DNA from: Stagnihabitans sp038231395
Lineage (GTDB): Bacteria; Pseudomonadota; Alphaproteobacteria; Rhodobacterales; Rhodobacteraceae
Assembly: GCA_038231395.1 (NCBI GenBank)
Contig: JBBRLL010000019.1
Location: forward strand, 11,462-75,461
Reading direction: 5' to 3'
Length of the DNA stretch: 64,000 nt
Below are positions 42,096 to 49,847 of this stretch, in pieces. A program made the translations under genes and the position numbers. The notes beneath the pieces are model-generated. The model worked only from the letters and a program-made list of their open reading frames with translations. It did not search any database and was not told where the DNA came from. Positions within the stretch are counted from its first letter, which is position 1; every line of letters begins with the position of its first letter.

Positions 42096-42575
42096 TCACA
42101 CGATCACGATGGTCAGCAGTGTCAGCAGAACCGAGCCTGCGATACAGGCCCAGCCCAGACGTTCCGCCGTCTCGATGTCCAGCCCGTGGCCCGCGTCGAA
42201 ATACAGGTGCCGCAGGCCCGCAAGATAGTGATACCAGACAGCCCAAAGAGAGCCTGCAAACACCAGCTTGCCAAACCAGCTTGTCACCACGGCATTGGCC
42301 ACCGCGAAATAGCTGTCCGAAACCGCTGCCGCGAAAAGCCACCAGACTCCCAGAACAACTCCGGCCATCAGAGCGTGTCTGGTGATCCGCGTCAGGATTG
42401 ACGAGACGGAGGTGATCTGAATCCGGTAGATTTGCAGATGCGGCGACAAAGGTCGTTCGATCTTGGGCCGCTCCACCTTCGGCCGCTCCACCTTTGGCCG
42501 ATCAATTTTCGGCCCCTCAACCCGCCCCTCTAACTGCCCCTGACTTTGCGTGGTCGACCCGGTTGCTTCGGCCAT
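42096..42575 (-). CDS. sdhC: Succinate dehydrogenase cytochrome b556 subunit, extended N-terminus
   Basis: 159 residues. The canonical part starts at RPLSPHLQIYR (about residue 41), followed by three membrane helices and the heme/quinone histidine in GLRHLYFDAGHG. Before it lies a 40-residue extension, unusual for SdhC, with tandem five-residue units of the type RPK(V/I)E or PKIDR. GGGGAAGAG lies upstream of the ATG at 42575. It is the first gene of the sdh operon. A pair of GTGATCAC palindromes lies about 154 bp upstream of its start. Confidence 0.93.
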   Translation of the reverse strand: MAEATGSTTQSQGQLEGRVEGPKIDRPKVERPKVERPKIERPLSPHLQIYRIQITSVSSILTRITRHALMAGVVLGVWWLFAAAVSDSYFAVANAVVTSWFGKLVFAGSLWAVWYHYLAGLRHLYFDAGHGLDIETAERLGWACIAGSVLLTLLTIVIV

Positions 42576-42728
42576 GTGCTGCTCTTCCCCGTTTTCGGTG
42601 ACGCATCGCAGCATTTGCTGCGGCGCAGAGTATTCCCACTTTTAATAGCGCACAAATTTGCACTGTCACGCCCCCAAGCGTGCCTGAAAGCGGTCTGCCT
42701 GCGGTATCATCGCAAGACTTTTCAATTT

Positions 42729-42757
42729 GTGATCACTGCCGGAAATTTTGTGATCAC
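42729..42757. promoter_or_regulatory. Pair of GTGATCAC palindromes upstream of sdhC
   Basis: GTGATCAC at 42729-42736 and 42750-42757, centres 21 bp apart (two helical turns), separated by an A/T-rich segment. They lie in the 193-bp gap before sdhC. An equivalent pair, 20 bp apart, precedes sucC (54165-54192). The GT-N4-AC shape is usual for GntR-type operators. Confidence 0.65.
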
Positions 42758-42768
42758 ACCTTGCCGCT

Positions 42769-43404
42769 TCACCCGCCGAAAATCGTCGTGTCCCAGTTCA
42801 GGTTCAGACCGAAGTACCCGTCATAGTCGTTGCCCTTGTAGTAGTGCAGCTTTACGGAGGTTTCGTTACCAATTGCATAAGCTGCGGCCACTTCCCATTC
42901 GTTGGTGTTGGGAGCACCGTCATTGCGCACGGTGCCGACCCGGGCCGTCAGGGTGATCTTGTCGTTCATGTCATAGATGACCGAAAGATGGGCCTCGGAA
43001 AGCTTGGATTCCGGGTAGTAATCTCCCTCAAACTTGCCCGTCAGGGTCGGGGTCAGCGGATAGGTCAGTTTCAGATAAATGTCGCCGCAGCAGTCTCCGC
43101 CGTCATTGGGATAAAGGTAGCGCGTGTAGGACACGTCGTAGGTCAGGCCGATCGGGGTATTGCTGCGATAGCCCAGCGACAGGTCAACTTCGTTCAAGAC
43201 GCTCTCGTTGTAAGCATCGGTCGAGAAGCCAAGGTAGAAATTATCAAGATCGCCTTCCAGGTACAGGTTCAGATCGTCATGCGGAGTGCTGTTTCCGGTG
43301 GAAAAAGTCAGGCCGACCCCGCCAAACAAGGAGAAGTCGCCCGCAAAAGCCGGCAAAGCCGGTAAGGTTGCAAGAACCAAAGCAAAAATACGAGTCCCAC
43401 GCAT
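42769..43404 (-). CDS. Outer-membrane beta-barrel protein (TorF-like putative porin)
   Basis: 211 residues with a signal peptide (LVLATLPALPAFAG) and alternating beta strands rich in aromatic residues, ending in NLNWDTTIFGG. The pattern LNLYLEGDLDNFYLGFSTDA and GLTYDVSYTRYLYPNDGG suggest a small barrel of the TorF-like putative porin type. Two cysteines (DCCGD) may bind metal or form a disulfide in a loop. The ATG at 43404 has AAAGG 6 bases upstream. A single GTGATCAC lies 130 bp upstream, so it may share regulation with the TCA operons. Confidence 0.7.
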   Translation of the reverse strand: MRGTRIFALVLATLPALPAFAGDFSLFGGVGLTFSTGNSTPHDDLNLYLEGDLDNFYLGFSTDAYNESVLNEVDLSLGYRSNTPIGLTYDVSYTRYLYPNDGGDCCGDIYLKLTYPLTPTLTGKFEGDYYPESKLSEAHLSVIYDMNDKITLTARVGTVRNDGAPNTNEWEVAAAYAIGNETSVKLHYYKGNDYDGYFGLNLNWDTTIFGG

Positions 43405-43533
43405 GTTAAGCCTTTCTGGCATGAGTTTTTCGGAGAGTGTCGCGGTTTGGCAAGTGGAGCGATGCGCTATGACTACCCATGGTACCACCAGTGCCAAAAA
43501 TCTCAAGCACTGTAAAAATGCCCGCCGCGGAGT

Positions 43534-43541
43534 GTGATCAC
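43534..43541. promoter_or_regulatory. Single GTGATCAC palindrome upstream of the outer-membrane barrel
   Basis: One copy of the palindrome that is paired upstream of sdhC and sucC, here 130 bp before the barrel start in a 261-bp gap (43405-43665) that holds no other visible gene. Confidence 0.45.
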
Positions 43542-43665
43542 AAAGCATCCCCCGAATACTATTGACCCCCGTCAGGGCGCAAAAACCAGAGTCAAAAAGC
43601 CTGGAACCGCCCCGGATCGGATTTCAGCCGAACTTTTACAGGGGTAGGATGGGCCGTCGGCCCAT

Positions 43666-43869
43666 CTATTGCTCACTCAGCTTCAGATCCGGCGCATACG
43701 CACCCGGCACCTCTTTGACCACCGCCTGCCCACAGCGCATCACCCCGCGCGCAGCGTCAAATCCATAGGTCGGGGCGCCGTAAAGCTCCCACCCTTTGCT
43801 CAACGCGTTCGACACCTTGTGACAAAACGCCTGCGTGTCATCCTCTGACAAAAACCGATAGAGTTTCAT
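43666..43869 (-). CDS. DUF1737 domain protein
   Basis: 67 residues matching the DUF1737 domain: MKLYRFLSEDDTQAFCHKVS, then LSKGWELYGAPTYGFDAARG and MRCGQAVVKEVPG. This is a small cytoplasmic domain of unknown function, frequent in Rhodobacterales, and it often stands next to NnrU-type genes. It follows the NnrU stop by 4 bp, implying co-transcription. The start at 43869 is the standard one. Confidence 0.8.
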   Translation of the reverse strand: MKLYRFLSEDDTQAFCHKVSNALSKGWELYGAPTYGFDAARGVMRCGQAVVKEVPGAYAPDLKLSEQ

Positions 43870-43873
43870 CGCC

Positions 43874-44422
43874 TTACCCCAATGGCGGATAGCCCAACCA
43901 CGTATGCAGCCAGACAATCGCGCCAAATGCCACGAGGCAGACCGCCACATAAATCACGTCGTTGATCACCGGTCCCTTGGCAGGCCGCACCCATGCAGGC
44001 TCCATCCGGTTGATGAATATCACGTCCACCACCGCCCAGGCCAGCATCCCGCCAAACAGGATGATCGAGGCGAGGTCGCCATTCACCAGCAAATGCGCCA
44101 GCGCCCAGGTCTTGACCGCCGTCAGCATCGGATGCCGCAAAAGCGTCCGCAGGCTGCCCCGGTTGGCTTGCATGAACACCAAGATCACCGCGATCAGCAT
44201 CAGCAAATTGTTGATATGCCGCATGAAGGCGGGCGGCGACCAGATCACGACCACGTCCGCCGACCGATAGCCCGTGATGATCAGCGCCAGTGCTGCGAGG
44301 CTGAGAACAGCGGCCACGCCTTTGCCCGTACCGTCCCCCAGACTGGCGCGAAATCCCGGCGTCACGCGTTTCATCAAGTGCGAATAGGCCCAAAGCAGAA
44401 CCCCGATCGTCAATAACAGCAT
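43874..44422 (-). CDS. nnrU: NnrU family membrane protein
   Basis: 182 residues, five or six hydrophobic segments. The NnrU signature is seen in LLLTIGVLLWAYSHLMKR, NNLLMLIAVILVFMQANR, GSLRTLLRHPMLTAVKTW, ALAHLLVNGDLASIILFG and NDVIYVAVCLVAF. NnrU was linked to nitric-oxide or nitrite-reductase activity in Rhodobacter, but no denitrification genes lie nearby here. The ATG at 44422 starts MLLLTIG. A DUF1737 gene follows directly. Confidence 0.8.
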   Translation of the reverse strand: MLLLTIGVLLWAYSHLMKRVTPGFRASLGDGTGKGVAAVLSLAALALIITGYRSADVVVIWSPPAFMRHINNLLMLIAVILVFMQANRGSLRTLLRHPMLTAVKTWALAHLLVNGDLASIILFGGMLAWAVVDVIFINRMEPAWVRPAKGPVINDVIYVAVCLVAFGAIVWLHTWLGYPPLG

Positions 44423-44747
44423 GATCACCCCTGCGTGCCTCGCTTCGCGGTCGCTTTGCCGATCAAAGCCCGCGTTTGGAGAATAGGCAGGTTCCACGCG
44501 ATCTTTCCATCCACAAAACCATCCGCCAGCCCATTTCCGCCCGCGTCATGGGCCAGCACTTTCTGCAAGAATTTTTCGGTTGTCGCCCAATTTTCCAACC
44601 GGAACTCTGACCAATAAAATTCTGAGCGCGCCGTTAACCCAAAATTGGCACTCTGGGCGCAGCCTCACTCTGCAGCCAAGCCCGGCGGCAAACCCGGAAC
44701 CTCAGCGCCTTCGCCCAAACCAGCGCATTTGCCCAGAAAGGCTTAAA
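44423..44747. other. Gap between NnrU and a secreted-protein gene
   Basis: A 325-base gap upstream of NnrU. A leftward frame ending at about 44430 (…WNLPILQTRALIGKATAKRG) reads like protein but has no good start before its upstream stop near 44670. It could be the tail of an eroded gene. No other feature is seen. Confidence 0.3.
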
Positions 44748-45062
44748 ATGGATCGGAATGTCTTCGCCCTCTCGCTCGGCCTCGCCGGGCTTCTTATACT
44801 TCCCTTCGCAGCCCGCGCATCGCCCGCGCAATGTGGCCCGCATGAAGCGGTATCGGGCCAACTGGCCAAACAATTCGGCGAGCAGACCCGCGCGATGGGT
44901 CTGGCCGAGGATAACACGGTGATGGAGCTTTATGGGTCGGAAAAAACCGGAACATGGACGCTGACGGTGACCCTGCCCAACGGGGCCACCTGCCTTGTGG
45001 CCGCAGGCAACAATTTTGAAACAGTGACGCCCACGACGCAAGCCAAGGGCAACCCGACCTGA
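44748..45062 (+). CDS. Small secreted protein of unknown function
   Basis: 104 residues with a signal peptide (FALSLGLAGLLILPFAARA). The mature part (HEAVSGQLAKQFGEQTRAMG and TWTLTVTLPNGATCLVAAG) has two cysteines that may pair. It resembles small periplasmic proteins of Rhodobacterales but I cannot place it in a named family. AAAGG lies 5 bases before the ATG at 44748. It is convergent with the YceI gene, with a terminator hairpin in between. Confidence 0.65.
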   Translation: MDRNVFALSLGLAGLLILPFAARASPAQCGPHEAVSGQLAKQFGEQTRAMGLAEDNTVMELYGSEKTGTWTLTVTLPNGATCLVAAGNNFETVTPTTQAKGNPT

Positions 45063-45065
45063 ACC

Positions 45066-45094
45066 GAAAAGCCCGCCGGGTTTCCCCGACGGGC
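45066..45094 (-). terminator. Terminator after YceI
   Basis: In leftward reading, a GCCCG(T)CGG/CCGGCGGGC stem (45071-45094) with a short loop is followed by TTTTCGG. It lies between two convergent genes and may serve the YceI gene. Confidence 0.6.
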
Positions 45095-45105
45095 CATGTG
45101 ACCGA

Positions 45106-45696
45106 TTACTTCGTCTTTTCGCCTTCGATATTGATCGTGACAAGGATATCCGGCCCAAGGCCATCCTCGACCACTTTGGTCATGCCGAAGTCCGCCGAAT
45201 GCACCACACCGGTCGCAGTGAATCCGGTGCGGATGACGTCAGGGGCCCAGGGATACGCCGCCTCAACCCCGCTCCACGTGGCATCCAGCGTGACCGGAAC
45301 CGTCTTGCCGATCATGACCAGATTGCCGGTGATCTTGCCGGACTTGTCTCCGGTTTTCTCGACGGCGGTGCTGTCGAAGGTAATCGCCGGGAACTCTGCC
45401 ACGTTCAGGAAATCCGGACTTTGCAGGTCGCTGTTGCGTTGGGCAAAGTTGGTGTCGATTGAGGTCGCGTCGATTTTGACCGAGACTTTCGACTTGGTCA
45501 CATCGTCCTTGTCCAGGGTGATCGAACCGCTGACGTTGTGGAACAGCCCCTGCGCCATGTCCCAGCCAGAATGATTGACCGCGAAGGTCACCCACACATG
45601 GGCCGGATCCACAGTATAGGTATCGGCAGCAATGGCTGCACTGGACAAGGCCGCCAGTGCCACGCCGGTCAGCACACCAAGATGGGTGGTCTTCAT
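45106..45696 (-). CDS. YceI family periplasmic protein (second copy)
   Basis: 196 residues with a signal peptide (GVALAALSSAAIAADT). The YceI barrel shows DPAHVWVTFAVNHSGWDMAQ, NVSGSITLDKDDVTKSKVSV, EFPAITFDSTAV, TGNLVMIGKTVPVTLD and FGMTKVVEDGLGPDILVTIN. The family binds polyisoprenoid-like lipids. Unlike the copy at 25908, it is followed by a multi-pass membrane protein rather than cytochrome b561, whose gene begins upstream with a 10-bp gap. It is transcribed leftward. Confidence 0.9.
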   Translation of the reverse strand: MKTTHLGVLTGVALAALSSAAIAADTYTVDPAHVWVTFAVNHSGWDMAQGLFHNVSGSITLDKDDVTKSKVSVKIDATSIDTNFAQRNSDLQSPDFLNVAEFPAITFDSTAVEKTGDKSGKITGNLVMIGKTVPVTLDATWSGVEAAYPWAPDVIRTGFTATGVVHSADFGMTKVVEDGLGPDILVTINIEGEKTK

Positions 45697-45706
45697 GGAA
45701 ATCTCC

Positions 45707-46543
45707 TCAGGGTTGATGGATCATCAGCGCCAAGGGCACAGCACCAATGGTGGGAAGGGCCAGGATCAGCCCCTGTAAGACCGGAACCAGCGCGCGAGGC
45801 TGGCTGGCAAAATCAGGCACGAAAACCGGCAGAATCAGCGTCAGCGACACTACGACGACCCCGGCCTGACTGATCGTCGGCGCGAAAAGGGCGATGAGGA
45901 TCACGACGCTGGTGACGCTTACCGTCAGAAAGGTCGTGGCAGTGGTTGACAGAATAGCAAATCCAGCTTCGCGCCCGGCAAGCAGCAGGATATAGCGCAC
46001 CAAAGCATAGGCCCCGATCAGCGCCGCGCAGGCCCCCGCCACTTGGGCAAATCCTACGAAAGCGCCAAAAGCAGACAGCAGGGCCGCCCCGATGGCCAGA
46101 CACACCAGCGCCAGAGGCCACAGCAGCGGCTGGCGTGCGCTTCGGTGAAGCCCAGTGCTGCCGAAGGCTCCGGCTACAATCGGCGCCAGGACGAAAGCGC
46201 TTGCCATGACACCGCCCGATGCAAATTTGTTGATACCAAGCCAGACTGCCGCGCCCAGCAGAAAGCCCCCGGTCAGCGCAACCAACAGCACTTTGGCGCG
46301 GGGCGGTATGAAGCGGGACACCAGCGCCACACCTGCCGCCAGCGCGAAAAGGTAAAGCACCTTCTGCTTTGATGCGACCGGCGGAAAGCCGGGCAAACCC
46401 TCCAGCAGCACATAGGCCGCGCTTAACACTAAGACGGCGGCACCCAGCATTCCCTTGCTGCCAAACCTGCCCGCAAGTGCAAGTGCCAGCCCAAAGGCAA
46501 AGGGCAGCACAACCGTGTTCAGTGCCAGACTGGTGAACATCAT
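45707..46543 (-). CDS. Polytopic membrane protein of unknown function
   Basis: 278 residues, about eight to nine hydrophobic segments with alanine/leucine/glycine-rich helices (VLPFAFGLALALAGRFG, LVALTGGFLLGAAVWLG, LPLALVCLAIGAALLSAFGA). It has no clear signature of a known transporter. It lies directly upstream of a YceI gene on the same strand and may form a lipid or quinone-handling pair with it. Two ATGs (46543, 46540) are equally plausible. Confidence 0.55.
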   Translation of the reverse strand: MMFTSLALNTVVLPFAFGLALALAGRFGSKGMLGAAVLVLSAAYVLLEGLPGFPPVASKQKVLYLFALAAGVALVSRFIPPRAKVLLVALTGGFLLGAAVWLGINKFASGGVMASAFVLAPIVAGAFGSTGLHRSARQPLLWPLALVCLAIGAALLSAFGAFVGFAQVAGACAALIGAYALVRYILLLAGREAGFAILSTTATTFLTVSVTSVVILIALFAPTISQAGVVVVSLTLILPVFVPDFASQPRALVPVLQGLILALPTIGAVPLALMIHQP

Positions 46544-46671
46544 CGCCCTATTACCGACCTCGCGTGAACCTGAACATGGTCAGGACACCGTGCAACCCTT
46601 GACTTGGTGCAGGACCGCAGGGCCTTTGTGCGTGATTTGAGCGATTTAGCAGAGCAACAGTTCGTGATGAG

Positions 46672-47448
46672 TCAGATCACTGCGAAAAGCGCCACCAGCG
46701 GCTCAACACCGCTCAACCCCTTAGCGATCAGGTCTGCCCCAATCACCAGAAGCGACCAGGTGACGAAGGTGAAGAACAGCTTCTCCGGCAGACGCCTGAC
46801 CGCCCAGACGCCAAAGAACACCGCCGCCGCCGCAATCGGCATCAGGACCAGCGCCGTTTCAAGACTGTTGAGGGTGATTTGACCCAAAAGATAATACGGC
46901 ACCAGTTTAACCGCATTGATATAGGCAAACGCAATCGTCGAGGTTCCGGCGAAAACCGCCTTTTTCATGCCCAACGGCAGGGTCCAGACCTGATACGGGG
47001 GGCCGCCGGTGTGGCTGACAAAGCTGGTGAACCCGGCAATCGCGCACCAGAACAGCCCCGGTGCCACTTCCGCCCGCTTCGGCACGGCGATCACCGGTTT
47101 GCGCAGCAACTGGTTCAGCGAGAATGCCACCGCAATTGTACCCACCAGCACCGTGACCCAATCCTCGGGGATAAAGCGCGCAATAGCCCAGCCGATCCCG
47201 ACACCGATGGTCAACCCCATCGCCGCAATCACCAGAACCCGTTTGTCGAATTCCTTTCGATACGCATAAAGCCCGAACCAGTCGGAGACGACATAGACCG
47301 GCAGCATCAGACCCGCCGCAGCAACCGGTGAAATCACCAGCGACATCACCGGCACCACCAGCGCACCGACGATCGGGATGCCGCCCTTGCCTACTCCGGT
47401 CAGCACCGCGCCAATCACCGCGACAACCCAGAACTCCCAGCCGCTCAT
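46672..47448 (-). CDS. Sulfite exporter TauE/SafE family membrane protein (second copy)
   Basis: 258 residues with about eight membrane segments and the TauE/SafE signature GVGKGGIPIVGALVVPVMSL near residue 17 and SHTGGPPYQVWTLPLG in the middle. The family exports anions such as sulfite or sulfonates through the inner membrane. It is more remote from the copy at 28844 than a recent duplicate would be, so the two probably have different substrates. It is separated from the divergent mdh by 250 bp. Confidence 0.85.
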   Translation of the reverse strand: MSGWEFWVVAVIGAVLTGVGKGGIPIVGALVVPVMSLVISPVAAAGLMLPVYVVSDWFGLYAYRKEFDKRVLVIAAMGLTIGVGIGWAIARFIPEDWVTVLVGTIAVAFSLNQLLRKPVIAVPKRAEVAPGLFWCAIAGFTSFVSHTGGPPYQVWTLPLGMKKAVFAGTSTIAFAYINAVKLVPYYLLGQITLNSLETALVLMPIAAAAVFFGVWAVRRLPEKLFFTFVTWSLLVIGADLIAKGLSGVEPLVALFAVI

Positions 47449-47698
47449 CCCGCCCGCCCCTTAGCACCCGGCCAGCAAAGACGCTTCCTGCGGATTTCAG
47501 GCTATTTGCGCCCACAACCGACACCGAAGACCACTTGCAGAAGACCCCGTCACACTTTCTTCACGTGCTAGCGCAATCATGCGCGCTCCACCATACCGCA
47601 CCGCTGTGCCGCAGCGCGGCGGGCTTGTGCTACCAAGGCTTTTGGGCTTAAGCCACGCCATCCATGTTTGTTTGCAACCCAAAAGGGGGGATTCCCAT

Positions 47699-48661
47699 AT
47701 GGCCAGACCGAAGATTGCGCTGATCGGCGCCGGGCAGATCGGTGGCACGCTTGCCCACCTTGCTGCCCTCAAAGAACTGGGCGACGTCATCCTGTTTGAC
47801 ATTGCCGAGGGCACCCCGCAGGGCAAATCTCTTGATATCTCGCAATCCGGCCCGATCGAGGGGTTTGATGCCACGATCACGGGCGCCAACTCTTACGCCG
47901 ATATCGCTGGGGCCGATGTGTGCATCGTCACCGCCGGTGTGCCGCGCAAACCGGGGATGAGCCGGGATGACCTGTTGGGGATCAACCTCAAGGTGATGAA
48001 AGCGGTGGGTGAGGGTCTGAAAGCCCATGCGCCCAAAGCTTTCGTGATCTGCATCACCAACCCGTTGGATGCCATGGTCTGGGCACTGCGCGAATTCTCC
48101 GGCCTGCCGCACCACATGGTGGTCGGCATGGCGGGCGTTCTGGACGCGGGCCGCTTCCGCCACTTCCTGTCGCTGGAGTTCGGCGTTTCGATGCGCGACG
48201 TCACCGCCTTCGTGCTGGGTGGTCATGGCGACACGATGGTGCCCCTGTCGCGCTATTCCACGGTTGCGGGCATCCCGTTGCCCGATCTGGTCAAGATGGG
48301 CTGGACCACGCAGGAAAAGCTGGACGCCATCATCCAGCGCACCCGTGACGGCGGCGCAGAAATTGTGGGTCTGTTGAAAACCGGCTCCGCCTTCTACGCC
48401 CCGGCTGCTTCGGCGATTGAGATGGCAGAGGCTTACCTCAAAGACCAGAAGCGCCTGCTGCCCTGCGCCGCTTATGTCGAAGGCGCCTTTGGCCTAGACG
48501 GCATGTACGTGGGCGTCCCGATCATTCTGGGCGCAGGAGGGGTTGAACGGCTGGTCAAGATTGAAATGACCGCTGACGAGAACGCAATGTTCCAAAAGTC
48601 TGTCGACTCGGTCAAAGGTCTGGTTGCAGCCTGCAAGGCCATCGACCCGTCTTTGGCCTGA
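47699..48661 (+). CDS. mdh: Malate dehydrogenase
   Basis: 320 residues, of the lactate-dehydrogenase-like MDH type common in alphaproteobacteria. It interconverts malate and oxaloacetate with NAD. The NAD fold shows KIALIGAGQIGGTLAHLAAL, the catalytic His lies in GGHGDTMVPL, and substrate arginines in RKPGMSRDDL and the NPLDAMVW loop are present. A GGGGGG purine run lies 8 bases before the ATG at 47699. It ends at a perfect-palindrome terminator. The sdh and suc operons flank it within 15 kb. No GTGATCAC palindrome is in its 250-bp upstream gap. Confidence 0.97.
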   Translation: MARPKIALIGAGQIGGTLAHLAALKELGDVILFDIAEGTPQGKSLDISQSGPIEGFDATITGANSYADIAGADVCIVTAGVPRKPGMSRDDLLGINLKVMKAVGEGLKAHAPKAFVICITNPLDAMVWALREFSGLPHHMVVGMAGVLDAGRFRHFLSLEFGVSMRDVTAFVLGGHGDTMVPLSRYSTVAGIPLPDLVKMGWTTQEKLDAIIQRTRDGGAEIVGLLKTGSAFYAPAASAIEMAEAYLKDQKRLLPCAAYVEGAFGLDGMYVGVPIILGAGGVERLVKIEMTADENAMFQKSVDSVKGLVAACKAIDPSLA

Positions 48662-48682
48662 GGCTTTCGCTATACACTGACG

Positions 48683-48702
48683 GCGCGCCCACGTGGGCGC
48701 GC
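48683..48702 (+). terminator. Terminator after mdh
   Basis: A perfect 20-base palindrome, GCGCGCCCACGTGGGCGCGC, followed by ATTTTCATTT. It lies 21 bases after the mdh stop. Confidence 0.7.
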
Positions 48703-48783
48703 ATTTTCATTTGCTGGTCCAATATCCCGGCGGTCACTTGTGCAGTTCGGCGTCCTGCGCAGCAAGACCTGCCCTTTGCCCGC

Positions 48784-48812
48784 AAAAAAAGGCGGCAGAT
48801 TGCTCTGCCGCC
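48784..48812 (-). terminator. Strong rho-independent terminator of the VPLPA-CTERM gene
   Basis: GGCGGCAGA pairs with TCTGCCGCC (9-bp stem, 4-nt loop; 48791-48812), followed leftward by a run of seven T (48784-48790). It sits 24 bp after the gene's stop. Confidence 0.9.
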
Positions 48813-48835
48813 TGAACTTCGTTCGGTCGTGCCGC

Positions 48836-49486
48836 TCAGACCATAGGTTTGGCGCGGCGCTTGGCACCATAGACCAGCAAGCCAAGAGCGCCCAGCAGCA
48901 AGGACGCGCCAGCAGGCAGCGGCACCGCAGCGACGTTGGCCGCACCAACGTAAAACTGGTTGGCACGTTCCCCACCGTAGGCAAAGCTGACGGAACTGAC
49001 GTTGCCAAACGACAACGACATCAGATTGCCGAAGGTATAACTGGCCAGCGCCCCGCCATTGATCGCGAACAGCAGCGTGTCATTCAAAGCGGTGCCCGAA
49101 AAGGCATAGTGTCCGTCCTGGTTGAACAGCAACCCCGACAGATTTTGCGCCGTAAGGAACGACAGCTTCACATACTCACCCAATTGGATGTTGTCATCGT
49201 TAGAAGGCGCACATTGATTGCGCGGGCGGGTGGTTGTGAGTGACTTGCAAACCCCCAGACCCGCGCCTCCTGACATAACCTCAAGCTTCGTGGAATGGTC
49301 AAAATAGGGGTAGTTGCCCCCAGCGTTGAACGTCACGTTCACTCCACTGATCGTCAGCGAAGAGCCATCAGTAATGCCGCGTTCGCCATTGTTATTGGCT
49401 TCCGCGACGAAATCCACGGTGACAGCCCCGGCCGTCGATGCGGTCAGTCCTGCCGCCATCACAAGTGCAAGCAAAAAAGTCTTCAA
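48836..49486 (-). CDS. VPLPA-CTERM surface protein
   Basis: 216 residues: a signal peptide (LALVMAAGLTASTAGA), a beta-rich exported domain (LTISGVNVTFNAGGNYPYF, SSVSFAYGGERANQFYV) with a pair of cysteines (CKSLTTTRPRNQC), and a C-terminal sorting signal VPLPAGASLLLGALGLL followed by a basic tail (AKRRAKP). This is the VPLPA-CTERM type, a relative of PEP-CTERM used in Rhodobacterales to anchor or process secreted proteins. The sorting enzyme is not in the window. Its terminator is strong and there is a 360-bp gap upstream. Confidence 0.85.
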   Translation of the reverse strand: MKTFLLALVMAAGLTASTAGAVTVDFVAEANNNGERGITDGSSLTISGVNVTFNAGGNYPYFDHSTKLEVMSGGAGLGVCKSLTTTRPRNQCAPSNDDNIQLGEYVKLSFLTAQNLSGLLFNQDGHYAFSGTALNDTLLFAINGGALASYTFGNLMSLSFGNVSSVSFAYGGERANQFYVGAANVAAVPLPAGASLLLGALGLLVYGAKRRAKPMV

Positions 49487-49847
49487 GTTACATACTCCCC
49501 AAAGAAGTGTGGCCTCACCGATTCGCAGTCCTCGGTTGGCCAGGTTTCCATTTCAGACACAATGCGGCCGCAATTGAGGCACAATTACGCAAACGCATCT
49601 TACAAATAACACAAACAGCTCCGTATTACAAAGCTTTAGTCAGAGCGGAGTCGAAAAATGCCGTCGTATCGAATGTGGCAATATCAAGGCAAGACCGCCG
49701 ACGCCAGCCAAATCCCCGTTTGATCTTACCCAAAGGCCAGCTGCGCTCGACGCCCGCAGCCCCGGACCGGGCAACCGAAACCTCGCTGTCCTTTGCGTTG
49801 ACTTCCCTCGGCCCGCCCGCCAGATTCCCGCCAGAACTGGAGGCGCA
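49487..49847. other. Gap between VPLPA-CTERM and pepT genes
   Basis: 361 bases with no convincing gene on either strand; the leftward frame over this region is a shadow of pepT. It must contain the two divergent promoters. A region of lower GC (about 49500-49680) lies immediately upstream of the VPLPA gene. Confidence 0.5.

Noticed and set aside
44430..44670. Leftward protein-like frame ending near 44430
   Set aside because: No usable start before its upstream stop codon and no recognised family; it may be a relic.
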